From RGIG3178 sp942492795 (GTDB taxonomy: Bacteria; Bacillota; Clostridia; Christensenellales; QAND01): a stretch of DNA of 64,000 nt. A model generated the notes under the pieces. It was not told the origin of the DNA. It did not search any database and was given only the letters and a program-made list of their open reading frames with translations. The translations under genes and the position numbers were made by a program. This document shows, in pieces, positions 26,361 to 35,402 of the stretch. The stretch's first letter is position 1; the number at the start of each line of letters is the position of its first letter. The stretch spans positions 496,001 to 560,000 of the forward strand of contig OW818639.1 of the NCBI GenBank assembly GCA_942492795.1, given 5' to 3'.

Positions 26361-27458
26361 CTAGGAAGCTTTTTTAAGCTTATTTCGCTTTGTGATAAGA
26401 TTGTGAATCGAATCGTAGATCACGAAGAAGGATCCGAAGATGATGTTGGCATAGTACGAGAAGAACCGCCAGATCAGCATCGCGATGAACATCTTGTTGC
26501 TCGGAAAAAACATCGAGAAAAACAGATAGAATCCGCCTTCGCTTGCGACTGACGCGCCGGGAAGCGGCACGAACGACACCGTCAGATACAGGAAAGCCTG
26601 CATGGAGATGACCTGGAACAGCGAATGGGTGCTTAGCCCCGTCGCCCGGTAAATGCAGTAAGTGATGGAGAACTGGACGACCATCTGCGTAACGGTCAGA
26701 AGTCCGGAGCCTATCAACAGCTTCTTGTCAGAGCGAAGCAGCATGCCGCTTATGCTGAAGTCCTGCAATGATTCCGCCATGGAAACGATGCGTTTTTCGG
26801 GATTCTTCACCAGATGTATCTTATGCAGAAAATGGATCAGTCTTGTGCCCAGCAACAGCATTTTGCCTTTGGAAAACAGCGCGAGTATCACGATCAACGC
26901 AAGGATGGCGTTAATGCCAAAGCCGATGCAAGTAAGCCAAAAGACCTGCTGATAATTGGCAAAAAACTGCGTGCCGGTAAATATCAGGCTGATGATAAAG
27001 AATGCGCATATGACAAATTCAAACATGATGAACTTCGCACAGAATACGCTGGAACTCTTCCCGACGGGAACCCCGTCACGGCGCATGTGCATCACTTGCA
27101 TCGGCTGTCCGCCGGATGCAAACGGCGTCAGCGCGCTATAGTACACACCGATCATCGCGATCTTAAAGGTTTTCCAACGGCTGTATCCCTTATAGAGAAA
27201 CCCTGTGATAAAATGCAGGATCTCGCCTTCAGATATCCAGTACAATACCATGACGCCCGCCGCCGCAAAAACCCATTCCGCTTTGAGCGAACCGAGCTGT
27301 GTAAAGAAATTGCCGACGTTGCGGTCCAGCAGTCCGAATACGACGATGATGCCGATGGTGAGCAAAATATAGATGGCATTCCAAAGGATACGGCGAATAT
27401 CCTTATTTCGTTCCAGTCTTTTCTCTTCCTCTTGGTTAGGCAAATATCCATCCCCCAT
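26361..27458 (-). CDS. UPF0104 / LPG-synthase-type transmembrane protein
   Basis: This 365-aa polytopic protein has about eight hydrophobic helices and the family blocks YYSALTPFASGGQPMQVMHM and VSFVPLPGASVASEGGF. It resembles the flippase-like membrane part of lysyl-phosphatidylglycerol synthases (MprF) but lacks the synthase domain. A role in lipid or glycolipid translocation is plausible and unproven. The start is uncertain: ATG at 27458 or GTG at 27482, neither with a good ribosome site. It is monocistronic, with its own promoter. Confidence 0.8.
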   Translation of the reverse strand: MGDGYLPNQEEEKRLERNKDIRRILWNAIYILLTIGIIVVFGLLDRNVGNFFTQLGSLKAEWVFAAAGVMVLYWISEGEILHFITGFLYKGYSRWKTFKIAMIGVYYSALTPFASGGQPMQVMHMRRDGVPVGKSSSVFCAKFIMFEFVICAFFIISLIFTGTQFFANYQQVFWLTCIGFGINAILALIVILALFSKGKMLLLGTRLIHFLHKIHLVKNPEKRIVSMAESLQDFSISGMLLRSDKKLLIGSGLLTVTQMVVQFSITYCIYRATGLSTHSLFQVISMQAFLYLTVSFVPLPGASVASEGGFYLFFSMFFPSNKMFIAMLIWRFFSYYANIIFGSFFVIYDSIHNLITKRNKLKKAS

Positions 27459-27500
27459 ATGCGTTTTATCCGTCGATGGCACTTTTCAAGCACAGTACAA

Positions 27501-27529
27501 ATCATACCATCCCAGGAACCGATTCACAA
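27501..27529 (-). promoter_or_regulatory. SigA-type promoter of the UPF0104 gene
   Basis: On the minus strand TTGTGA (27529-27524), 17 nt and TATGAT (27506-27501). Confidence 0.7.
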
Positions 27530-27591
27530 GCTTTGGTGACCTCCTATAATTTGGTCAAATTCAAACCGTACTTTACGACTTTATAAACATG

Positions 27592-27618
27592 AAAAATAAC
27601 CCGTACGCGGCGTACGGG
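27592..27618 (-). terminator. Intrinsic terminator of the ileS operon
   Basis: On the minus strand CCCGTACG (27618-27611) pairs with CGTACGGG (27607-27600), followed by TTATTTTT, 15 nt after the RluA-family stop. Confidence 0.85.
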
Positions 27619-27632
27619 CAGCTTTCGTATCG

Positions 27633-28277
27633 CTAGAATCCTTCGGGCTGCGGCGCATCAAACGCCAATGCATCGCCCCTTGTCGGATGGCAAAACCCGA
27701 GATGTGCCGACCATAACCTAAGCTGCGTGCCGCCTTTTCCGTATCTTGCGTCGCCGATGACAGGGCAGCCTCTGGATGCGAACTGTACCCTTATCTGATG
27801 CGAACGGCCCGTTATGAGATTTACTTCCGCGAGCGCCGACCCGTCCTGCTCCGTTTTTAAAACCCTGTATTGCAGCTTGCAAAACCGTGCGTCGGCTTCC
27901 CCTTCCCGGGCGACGCGCACCAGATTGCCCTCTTCCTTTTTCAGAAAGTCGGTCCATTCGCCGCTATCCGCTTCGGGCGCGCATACCGCCCGTATCAGGT
28001 ATCGCTTTTCAAACGCACCGCTTTGCATCTGTGCAAAGAGCCTTGCCGCGGCTTTGCTGGTCTTGGCAAACACCATCAGCCCGCCCGCGGGCCGGTCCAG
28101 CCTGTGCACCAGCCCCAGGAAGACGTTGCCGGGCTTCTGCTTTTGTTCTTTGATATACGCCTTGAGTATCGTGAGCATATCCGCGTCGCCGCTGCTGTCC
28201 TGCTGGGAGGGCACATTGAACTCTTTGATGCACACGAGCAGGTGATTGTCCTCATAAACGATGTCCGGCGTTTTCAT
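27633..28277 (-). CDS. RluA-family RNA pseudouridine synthase
   Basis: This 214-aa protein has the RluA catalytic motif GLVHRLDRPAGGLMVF with the essential Asp, and the later blocks NLITGRSHQIRVQ and PVIGDARYGKGG. It lacks an S4 domain, as many short RluA proteins do. It isomerises a uridine in rRNA or tRNA; the site is unknown. The ATG at 28277 overlaps the upstream stop by 4 nt (ATGA). It is the third gene of the T-box-controlled ileS operon. Confidence 0.92.
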   Translation of the reverse strand: MKTPDIVYEDNHLLVCIKEFNVPSQQDSSGDADMLTILKAYIKEQKQKPGNVFLGLVHRLDRPAGGLMVFAKTSKAAARLFAQMQSGAFEKRYLIRAVCAPEADSGEWTDFLKKEEGNLVRVAREGEADARFCKLQYRVLKTEQDGSALAEVNLITGRSHQIRVQFASRGCPVIGDARYGKGGTQLRLWSAHLGFCHPTRGDALAFDAPQPEGF

Positions 28278-29122
28278 GGTGTCCACCGCGCCGTAGCGCC
28301 GCACGGAAGCACCATGCCGTTTTGCATCGGAAGCGCTATGTTGTCCGATTCCACCTGTCCGCCGCTTATCGCGCAGCGCAGCATGTTGCCGGCGATCTGC
28401 GGCGCGAACCCCGCCGTATAGCTGTTGAGCACGAAGAACATAGGATCATCGCTCATAAGGTCCGCGCAGGCTTTTAGTAGCGGATACACATCCTGCTCGA
28501 ATTTGAACATCTCCCCGTCCGGCCCGCGCCCGTACGACGGCGGATCCATCACGATGCCGTCATACCGATTGCCTCGTCGTATTTCGCGAAGCACAAACTT
28601 CATCGCATCGTCGACAAGATACCGTATCGGCGCCTTGTTAAGACCGCTTCGCTTCGCATTGTCCTGCGCCCATTGCACCATGCCCTTTGCCGCATCCACA
28701 TGCACAACCTGCGCCCCGGCTTGCGCGCACGCCAGCGTCGCGCCGCCCGTGTAGGCGAACAGGTTCAGCACTTTTACAGAGCCTTTGGCTTTTTGTATGC
28801 ATTGGCGCATGAAATCCCAGTTGACAGCCTGTTCGGGAAACAATCCGGTATGCTTGAATCCGGTGGGCCGAACGGCAAAGCGCAGTTCACCGTAGCGGAC
28901 CTCCCAACATTCGGGAAGCGAACGGGCAAATTCCCAGCGGCCACCGCCCGTTTGGGAGCGGTGGTACGTCGCATCCGCCCTGTCCCACAGTTGGGGCTGT
29001 TGCTGCGGCCAGACAGCCTGCGGCTCGGGGCGCGCCAAAAGCACGTCCTTCCACCGCTCGAGCTTCATCCCGTCGCCCGCGTCCAATAACTCATAATCTT
29101 CCCATCGATCCGAAACAAACAT
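28274..29122 (-). CDS. RlmI/RlmK-like class I methyltransferase
   Basis: This 282-aa protein has a SAM-dependent methyltransferase core of the Methyltrans_SAM (RlmI-like) family: HTGLFPEQAVNWDFM, motif I KVLNLFAYTGGATLACA, VDAAKGMVQWA and the catalytic-region IVMDPPSYGRGPDG. It lacks the N-terminal PUA domain of RlmI. An rRNA base is the likely substrate. It begins 1 nt after the ileS stop and overlaps the pseudouridine synthase gene, so three translation-related genes are co-expressed. Confidence 0.88.
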   Translation of the reverse strand: MFVSDRWEDYELLDAGDGMKLERWKDVLLARPEPQAVWPQQQPQLWDRADATYHRSQTGGGRWEFARSLPECWEVRYGELRFAVRPTGFKHTGLFPEQAVNWDFMRQCIQKAKGSVKVLNLFAYTGGATLACAQAGAQVVHVDAAKGMVQWAQDNAKRSGLNKAPIRYLVDDAMKFVLREIRRGNRYDGIVMDPPSYGRGPDGEMFKFEQDVYPLLKACADLMSDDPMFFVLNSYTAGFAPQIAGNMLRCAISGGQVESDNIALPMQNGMVLPCGATARWTP

Positions 29123-29123
29123 C

Positions 29124-32100
29124 TTACGCCTTCTCTATATGGACCAGCACATCAATGCCGTTTATATCCAGCAAAGCGTCGCCGACCCCTTTTTCAATGC
29201 TGTCCCCCAACACATCCGACTGTATCTCGGTCGCGCTTTGGAGCAGCAATTTTTCCATGCTTTGATCCTGCGCCTGCAATGTGATGCGGATATGGTCCGT
29301 GACCTCAAAGCCCAGTTCCTTGCGCAAATTCTGCACCTTTGATACGAACTCACGCACATGGCCTTCCGAAACGAGCTCTTCACTCAGCGTTAAATCGAGC
29401 ACTACACTCAGATCGAAATCGCTTTGCGCCGCGAACCCTTCCTTCTGCACGGAGGAAATCAACAGATCGTCCTGTGTAAGCACAATATCCTGTCCTTCCA
29501 ATATAAACGCATAGGTGCCGCCGTCTTTGACCGCCTGCACGATGGCGGTACCGTCCGCTTCCTTCAGATGGTTGGATATGGCGGGAAGCAGTTTGCCGTA
29601 TTTCGGGCCAAGCGTTTTTAACTGCGGTTTTATCTGGTACGAAACATAGCTCTGCGCGTCGGAGGTCGTCTCCATGCGCTTGATGTTGAGTTCATCCAAT
29701 ATGATCGAAGCGATCTCTTCAGACGGTATCGCCGAACCCTGCACCATCATGCGGGAAAGCGGCTGCCTGTTTTTGATCTTGGCGACGTTGCGCGCCGCGC
29801 GCCCGAGCACCACCATGCGCACGGCATCGTCCATCTCCTGCTCGAGTTTTCCATCGACCATGCCCATGTCGGCCACGGGGAAATCGCACAAATGCACGCT
29901 GTCGGGCGCATCCTTGTTTACGCTTTTGACGAGGTTCTGGTATATGCTCTCCGCCAAAAACGGCACAAACGGCGCGCACAAGCGGGTGAGCGTTTCCAAA
30001 ACCGTAAACAGCGTTTGGTATGCCGCGGATTTGTCGGGCGTTTTGTCTCCCGCCCAATACCGCTCACGGCAGCGCCGCACATACCAGTTGGATAATTCAT
30101 CCACAAAGCCGCTTAACGCACGCGCCGCCTCGGTGACATGGTAGCCGTCCAGTTCGCGCGTCACGCAATCGACAAGCGCGTTGAGTTTGGACAAAACCCA
30201 TTTGTCCATCACGGTATAGGCGGGTTGCGGCCATGTTTTATCAAACGGGCTGAAGCTGTCGATGTCGGCATAGAGGATGTAGAACGCATAGGTGTTCCAC
30301 AGCGTGCCCATAAACTTGCGCTGCGCTTCGGATACCGCTTCATGGTAGAAGCGCGACGGCAGCCACGGAGCGCTGGTGGTGTAGAAATACCATCGGACGG
30401 CGTCCGCGCCCTGTTTGTCCAGCACATCCCAGGGATTGATGACGTTGCCCTTATGCTTGCTCATCTTCTGCCCTTCTTTGTCCTGCACATGGCCCAATAC
30501 GATGCAGTTTTCAAAGCTGGACTGGGAGAACAAACAGGTGGAGATGGCCAGAAGCGTGTAGAACCAACCGCGTGTCTGATCCACCGCTTCGGAGATGAAC
30601 TGCGCCGGGAAGAACCGGTCGAACAGCGCTTTGTTTTCAAACGGATAGTGGAACTGCGCGAACGGCATGCTGCCGCTGTCGTACCAGCAGTCAATGACTT
30701 CGCTGACCCGGTGCATCAGCTGCGAACATTTCGGACACGGGAATGTGATACGGTCGATGAACGGCTTGTGCAGTTCCAGATCGTCCGGCACATCCGCGCC
30801 GTGCTTTTTCAAATCTTCGATGCCGCCGATGGCTTCCACATGACCGCACTCGCATGTCCACAACGGCAGCGGCGTGCCCCAATAGCGTTCACGGGACAAT
30901 CCCCAGTCGAGGACGTTCTCCACAAAGTTGCCCATGCGCCCTTCCTTGATGTTTTCGGGCAGCCAGTTGACGGAGCGGTTGGAAGCGATCAGCGTATCGC
31001 GCACTTCCGTCATGCGGATAAACCAGGTGCTGCGCGCATAATACAACAGCGGCGTATCGCAGCGCCAGCAGAACGGGTAGCTGTGCGCGTATTCCTGCTT
31101 TTTAAACAGAAGGCCGCTCGATTCCAGCGCATCCATGATCAGCGGATCGGCTTGTTTGCAGAAGATGCCCGCCCAGGGTGTGACCTGTTCCATTTCACCC
31201 TTGGTGTTGACCATCTGCACAAACGGAAGCTGATACGCGCGCCCGATGCGGCTGTCATCCTCGCCGAAGGCGGGGGCGATATGCACGATGCCGCTGCCGT
31301 CGGTTAAGGTGACATAGTTGTCGGCCGTTACGGTAAAGCAGTTTTCGCTTTCCTTCTTTTGAAAATCAAACAGCGGATCGTAGGACATGCCGACGAGATC
31401 TTCGCCGCGAAGCGTCTTTAGAACCGTGACATCCGAACCGAAAAGAACCGGTACCAGTTCCTTGGCCAGGATATAATTCATACCGTCCGCTGCGTGAATG
31501 ACAGCGTATTGCTCCTTGGGGTTGACGCAAAGCGCGACGTTGCTCGGCAGCGTCCAGGGCGTTGTCGTCCAAGCCAGCAAGTAGGTATTTGCCTCGCCTG
31601 ATACGCAAAAGCGCACGAAGATGGAGGTTTCCGTCACATCCTGATAACCCTGCGCTACTTCATGGGTGGATAAGGCCGTGCCGCATCGCGGGCAGTAGGG
31701 TACAACCTTATGGCCGCGGTACAGAAGGCCTTTGTCGAATATCTGCTTGAGCGACCACCATACGCTCTCGATATAATCGTTCTCATAGGTGATATAGGGG
31801 TTTTCCATATCGGCCCAAAACGCGATACGGTTGCTCATGCTTTCCCATTCACCCTTGTATTTCCAAACGCTTTCCTTGCATTTTTGGATGAAGGGTTCCA
31901 CGCCGTAGGCTTCGATCTGATCCTTGCCGTCAAGACCGAGCTGTTTTTCCACCTCAAGTTCCACCGGAAGGCCGTGGGTATCCCATCCGGCCTTGCACAG
32001 AACGTCATAGCCGCGCATGCGCTTGTAGCGCGGAAACAAATCCTTGATGCTGCGCGTTATCAAATGCCCGATATGCGGCATGCCGTTGGCTGTCGGCGGC

Positions 32101-32237
32101 CCGTCATAAAACGAAAACGGCTCCCTCTGCGGACGCGGCGCAAGGCATTTCTGCACGATGCTGTTTTCTTTCCAGAATTGCAGCACCTCCTGCTCGCGTG
32201 CCTGAAAGTCCATGTCCGTCGATACTTTTTTATACAT
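29124..32237 (-). CDS. ileS: Isoleucyl-tRNA synthetase
   Basis: This 1037-aa class Ia enzyme charges tRNA-Ile. It has HIGH as HIGH (55-58, in GPPTANGMPHIGH), the CP1 editing domain (WTTTPWTLPSNVAL), and the KMSKS loop as KMSKH in EGQKMSKHKGN. The anticodon-binding domain and a long C-terminal part are of the eukaryote-like IleRS2 size. GGAGG lies 7 nt before the ATG. Transcription is controlled by the T-box leader at 32238-32537. The two following genes modify RNA and are co-transcribed. Confidence 0.97.
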   Translation of the reverse strand: MYKKVSTDMDFQAREQEVLQFWKENSIVQKCLAPRPQREPFSFYDGPPTANGMPHIGHLITRSIKDLFPRYKRMRGYDVLCKAGWDTHGLPVELEVEKQLGLDGKDQIEAYGVEPFIQKCKESVWKYKGEWESMSNRIAFWADMENPYITYENDYIESVWWSLKQIFDKGLLYRGHKVVPYCPRCGTALSTHEVAQGYQDVTETSIFVRFCVSGEANTYLLAWTTTPWTLPSNVALCVNPKEQYAVIHAADGMNYILAKELVPVLFGSDVTVLKTLRGEDLVGMSYDPLFDFQKKESENCFTVTADNYVTLTDGSGIVHIAPAFGEDDSRIGRAYQLPFVQMVNTKGEMEQVTPWAGIFCKQADPLIMDALESSGLLFKKQEYAHSYPFCWRCDTPLLYYARSTWFIRMTEVRDTLIASNRSVNWLPENIKEGRMGNFVENVLDWGLSRERYWGTPLPLWTCECGHVEAIGGIEDLKKHGADVPDDLELHKPFIDRITFPCPKCSQLMHRVSEVIDCWYDSGSMPFAQFHYPFENKALFDRFFPAQFISEAVDQTRGWFYTLLAISTCLFSQSSFENCIVLGHVQDKEGQKMSKHKGNVINPWDVLDKQGADAVRWYFYTTSAPWLPSRFYHEAVSEAQRKFMGTLWNTYAFYILYADIDSFSPFDKTWPQPAYTVMDKWVLSKLNALVDCVTRELDGYHVTEAARALSGFVDELSNWYVRRCRERYWAGDKTPDKSAAYQTLFTVLETLTRLCAPFVPFLAESIYQNLVKSVNKDAPDSVHLCDFPVADMGMVDGKLEQEMDDAVRMVVLGRAARNVAKIKNRQPLSRMMVQGSAIPSEEIASIILDELNIKRMETTSDAQSYVSYQIKPQLKTLGPKYGKLLPAISNHLKEADGTAIVQAVKDGGTYAFILEGQDIVLTQDDLLISSVQKEGFAAQSDFDLSVVLDLTLSEELVSEGHVREFVSKVQNLRKELGFEVTDHIRITLQAQDQSMEKLLLQSATEIQSDVLGDSIEKGVGDALLDINGIDVLVHIEKA

Positions 32238-32537
32238 CCCGAGTCCTCCAAACTTTTATACACAAAACCCCTCCGTCCACAACGGGACGGAAGGGTCTAT
32301 TCCGCGGTACCACCCGAATTGACGCTGTCTGCGTCCACTCAACTGCATAACGGGCAACTCCGTCCGCACCTACCTTTCGGCGCGGCCCTTGGGAATAGCT
32401 GCACGCAGCGGTTCCCTTTGGGGTGATGTCCGACATTGCTTACTCCGTGCGGCTTTCACCGTCCCGCACTCGCTTGTTCCGTAAAGGCAACTGGCGCGTC
32501 CCCATCGCAGGTTTATCGTATGATAGATCTCTCGATT
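32238..32537 (-). promoter_or_regulatory. T-box riboswitch leader of ileS
   Basis: The minus strand contains the T-box core GGGTGGTACCGCGG (32315-32302), whose TGGT would pair with a tRNA acceptor end bearing discriminator A, as in tRNA-Ile. Downstream is the terminator: 32296-32285 pairs with 32278-32267, followed by TTTTG. An ATC codon (32427-32425), followed by A, in a Stem-I-like context is the candidate specifier. Uncharged tRNA-Ile should favour antitermination and raise ileS, methyltransferase and pseudouridine-synthase expression. Confidence 0.92.
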
Positions 32538-32543
32538 ACGCCT

Positions 32544-32572
32544 ATTATAGGCAAAGTCGCGCGTTTTGTAAA
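32544..32572 (-). promoter_or_regulatory. SigA-type promoter of the ileS operon
   Basis: On the minus strand TTTACA (32572-32567), 17 nt and a perfect TATAAT (32549-32544), just upstream of the T-box leader. Confidence 0.85.
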
Positions 32573-32632
32573 GAATGCCCTTCTATGCACACAAAGGTTA
32601 GCCTCTTTACCCGCATGTGATATCCCAGAGTT

Positions 32633-32651
32633 TGCGATAAACCTTATCGCA
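32633..32651. repeat. Perfect 8-bp inverted repeat between ileS and pmbA
   Basis: TGCGATAA (32633-32640) and TTATCGCA (32644-32651) with a 3-nt loop. No T run follows on either strand. It lies between the pmbA stop and the ileS promoter. Confidence 0.5.
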
Positions 32652-32712
32652 TCCCTTCCAATGACGGGCAAACCATCCGACCCTATCATCACAAAACAAA
32701 GTCTTTTGATGA

Positions 32713-34032
32713 TCAGTTTACAGCAACTGTCAGCCCATCAATGAGCATGCTCGGGCTGCCGAAACACGATCCTCCCGGTATGCCAAACGTCAAATCGCTG
32801 CCCAGCAACCGGACGCCCTTCATCAGCGCATAGAAGCTGCCGGAGACCACCATCTGGTCGATCGGCGTGTCCTTCTTGCCGGCTTTGAGCGAAAAGCCCT
32901 TCGCAAGCAACGAGAAATCGCCGGATGTCGGGTTTACGCCCGCGTGCAGGCCGCTGACCTCCGCGACGACGATGCCGTCTTTGGCTTGGGCTAGCATTTC
33001 TTCCAGCGCGGCTTCGCCGGGCTTGAAATAGAAATGGAAGGGCGCGATCGATACCGGCGAGCTGTAATTGCGGTGGGCGTTGCCGGTGGGCGTAACCCCC
33101 TGCCGGTTTGCGGAAGCGATATCATACAAAAGCGTCGTCAATACGCCATTGTCGATCACGTTCTTCTGTGTGGTCGGCACACCCTCGCCGTCAAAGGCGT
33201 AGTGCAGCGGCAGCTGCGGGTGGGTCGGGCTGTCGATTAAGGTGATGCTTTGGTGTGCTATCTGCGTGCCTTCCTTGCCCTTTAATAAGGAAAGGCCCTT
33301 TTGCGCGTTTTCCGCGGAGAAGATCGGAACAAACGCGCTGAGCAGATCCGCCAGCGCATCCGCCATGAAAACGACGGGCACCGCGCCTCCTTTGGCTTCC
33401 ATTGATCCATAATACTGCATCGCGCGCTCGTATGCGCGCTTTGCCACGTCCTGCACGTCCAGTTTTTCTATATCCGGTTCTACGGCAAAGGCGTAGTTGC
33501 TGTCGGTATACGAATCCTTTTTGGCAACGGGCTCCACGAAAATCGCGGCCATCTTGCGGCAATCCACGCTGTCCACGCCCGCACTGTTGGCAAAATAAAC
33601 GGTGGTAAGCGTGCTCTCCGCCTGGCAGGCCTGTACGCTCGCCGCGCCCTGCGCCATTGTCGCGTCATAGAGCTCCAGCGCTTTTTTTGTTATAAGCTGC
33701 GAATCATCCAGCGCAAGTGTCTGTTCGCATCCGCTGACGCTGCTGCCTGTATAGATCCCCGCCCCGGGTTGGGGATCGGAGATACGAGCGCTTTCCACCG
33801 CCGCCTGGGCTACGGATTGGATCTCGTCGAGTTTTTCGGTATAAGCGTAGCCGACACGTCCGCCGATCATCGCGCGAACGCCCGCGCCGCGGGAGATGCT
33901 TCTGACAAAGGCATCCACTTCCCCCTCAAATACGTTCGCTTCGACGCCGGAACGCTGGATGCATATGGCGTCCGCCGCGTCCGCGCCGTTTGCTATGGCA
34001 TCCTGTACCAGTTGTTTGCATAGTTCACGCAT
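32713..34032 (-). CDS. pmbA: TldE/PmbA-type metalloprotease-like subunit
   Basis: This 439-aa protein is the TldE/PmbA partner of TldD. It shares the fold (ANVFEGEVDAFVRSISRGAGVRA, GNAHRNYSSPVSIAPFHFYF, GLHAGVNPTSGDFSLLAKGF) but lacks the HExxxH metal site. TldD-TldE complexes degrade or mature small peptides such as microcins and lasso-type products. The ATG at 34032 follows the tldD stop by 2 nt, with GGAAGGGAAGG as ribosome site, so the subunits are made together. No peptide-precursor gene is recognisable nearby. Confidence 0.92.
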   Translation of the reverse strand: MRELCKQLVQDAIANGADAADAICIQRSGVEANVFEGEVDAFVRSISRGAGVRAMIGGRVGYAYTEKLDEIQSVAQAAVESARISDPQPGAGIYTGSSVSGCEQTLALDDSQLITKKALELYDATMAQGAASVQACQAESTLTTVYFANSAGVDSVDCRKMAAIFVEPVAKKDSYTDSNYAFAVEPDIEKLDVQDVAKRAYERAMQYYGSMEAKGGAVPVVFMADALADLLSAFVPIFSAENAQKGLSLLKGKEGTQIAHQSITLIDSPTHPQLPLHYAFDGEGVPTTQKNVIDNGVLTTLLYDIASANRQGVTPTGNAHRNYSSPVSIAPFHFYFKPGEAALEEMLAQAKDGIVVAEVSGLHAGVNPTSGDFSLLAKGFSLKAGKKDTPIDQMVVSGSFYALMKGVRLLGSDLTFGIPGGSCFGSPSMLIDGLTVAVN

Positions 34033-34034
34033 TT

Positions 34035-35402
34035 TCAGCCTTCCCTTCCGCCAACCAGCAGTCGGCTTACGCGTATCATCGGCTGACCGACGTTGGTGGG
34101 CACGCTGCCCGAAATCGACCCGCACATTCCCTGACCCAATTCCACGGCGGTGCTGACGGCGTCTATCCGCATGATGACCTCGCCGCCGCGGCCGATCAGC
34201 GTCGCGCCGCGAACAGGTCTGTCGATCTTTCCGTCCTTGATCCAGTACCCTTCCATGACGGCAAAATTGAATTCGCCCGTCAGCGGGTTCACGCTTCCGC
34301 CGCCCATCTTCTTGGCATACAGGCCGTTGTCAACGCCTTGGATCAACCCCGTATCAACGCCTGCGGCGATAAAGGTGTTGGTCATGCGGGAAGTTGGCGC
34401 AAACCGGTAGTTCTGCCGCCTGCTGTTGCCCGTAGGCTTCATGTTCATGCGCCGGGAGCCCAACAGATCGATCATATATCCCATTAAAATGCCGTTTTCG
34501 ATCAAAATATTCTTCTGTGACGGGTTGCCCTCATCGTCATAGCCGATGCTGCCCCACGCGCCTTCGATGGTGCCGTCGTCGATGGCGGTCACTTTATCGC
34601 TTGCAATTATTTGCCCCAGTTTGCCTGCAAATTCGCTGTGTCCTTTACTCACACTTGTCGCTTCCAGAGAATGGCCGCATGCCTCGTGGAAAATAACGCC
34701 GCCAAAGCCGCCGTCCACCACCACCGGGAACTGACCGGCAGGACAAAACGGTGCATCCAGCATCACGAGCGCAGTCTTGGCGGCATCACGCGCGATGCAA
34801 TCGATATCGAGGGTCTTCACATACGAAAATCCCTTGCCCGCGCCCGGGCCTTCCATGCCGGTCTGCATCACGTTGTCACGCGCGGCCACCGCCTGAATCA
34901 CAAGCCGTGTGCGCGCGCGGTCATCTTCGACAAATGCGCCCATGCTGTTGGCGATCATGACATGCTGCACGACGCTTGAAACAGCGCCCGTCGCCTGCAC
35001 GATAAGCGGGCTTTGCGCGCGCGCCACGCGGTAGGCCTGCATTGCCACTGCGGCGTATTGCTCCAATCCGGCTCTTTGCTCGTCCGGCGTCTGCATCGCC
35101 CGGCGCGGCTGAACAACCAGATCGACGCAGCTGCCCGCCGTGCCTTTGAGCGATCTTGCAGCCGATTCCGCCGCTTCCACGAGCGCTTTTTCCGAAACGT
35201 CGCAGGTATAGGCATAGGCGCTGTTGGTGCCGCTTAATACGCGAACCCCGGCGCCATAATCGTAGCCCGTCAGCGCCGTTTCCACCTTGTCGTCCCGATA
35301 GACGACGTTGCTGCGCTGCGTGTCCTCAAAGAACACCTCGGCATAATCCCCGCCGTTTTTAATCGCGGCGCGGATGGCCGCCGCCATGGAATCTCTATTC
35401 AT
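34035..35402 (-). CDS. tldD: TldD-type zinc metalloprotease
   Basis: This 455-aa protein carries the TldD metal-binding motif HEACGH (239-244), the cofactor-side block DRARTRLVIQAVA and the C-terminal NPLTGEFNFAVMEGYWI. With TldE it forms a cytoplasmic peptidase acting on unfolded peptides. The ATG at 35402 is 6 nt after AGGAGG and overlaps the rarA stop by 8 nt. The gene order rarA-tldD-pmbA is compact, so one transcript is likely. Confidence 0.94.
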   Translation of the reverse strand: MNRDSMAAAIRAAIKNGGDYAEVFFEDTQRSNVVYRDDKVETALTGYDYGAGVRVLSGTNSAYAYTCDVSEKALVEAAESAARSLKGTAGSCVDLVVQPRRAMQTPDEQRAGLEQYAAVAMQAYRVARAQSPLIVQATGAVSSVVQHVMIANSMGAFVEDDRARTRLVIQAVAARDNVMQTGMEGPGAGKGFSYVKTLDIDCIARDAAKTALVMLDAPFCPAGQFPVVVDGGFGGVIFHEACGHSLEATSVSKGHSEFAGKLGQIIASDKVTAIDDGTIEGAWGSIGYDDEGNPSQKNILIENGILMGYMIDLLGSRRMNMKPTGNSRRQNYRFAPTSRMTNTFIAAGVDTGLIQGVDNGLYAKKMGGGSVNPLTGEFNFAVMEGYWIKDGKIDRPVRGATLIGRGGEVIMRIDAVSTAVELGQGMCGSISGSVPTNVGQPMIRVSRLLVGGREG

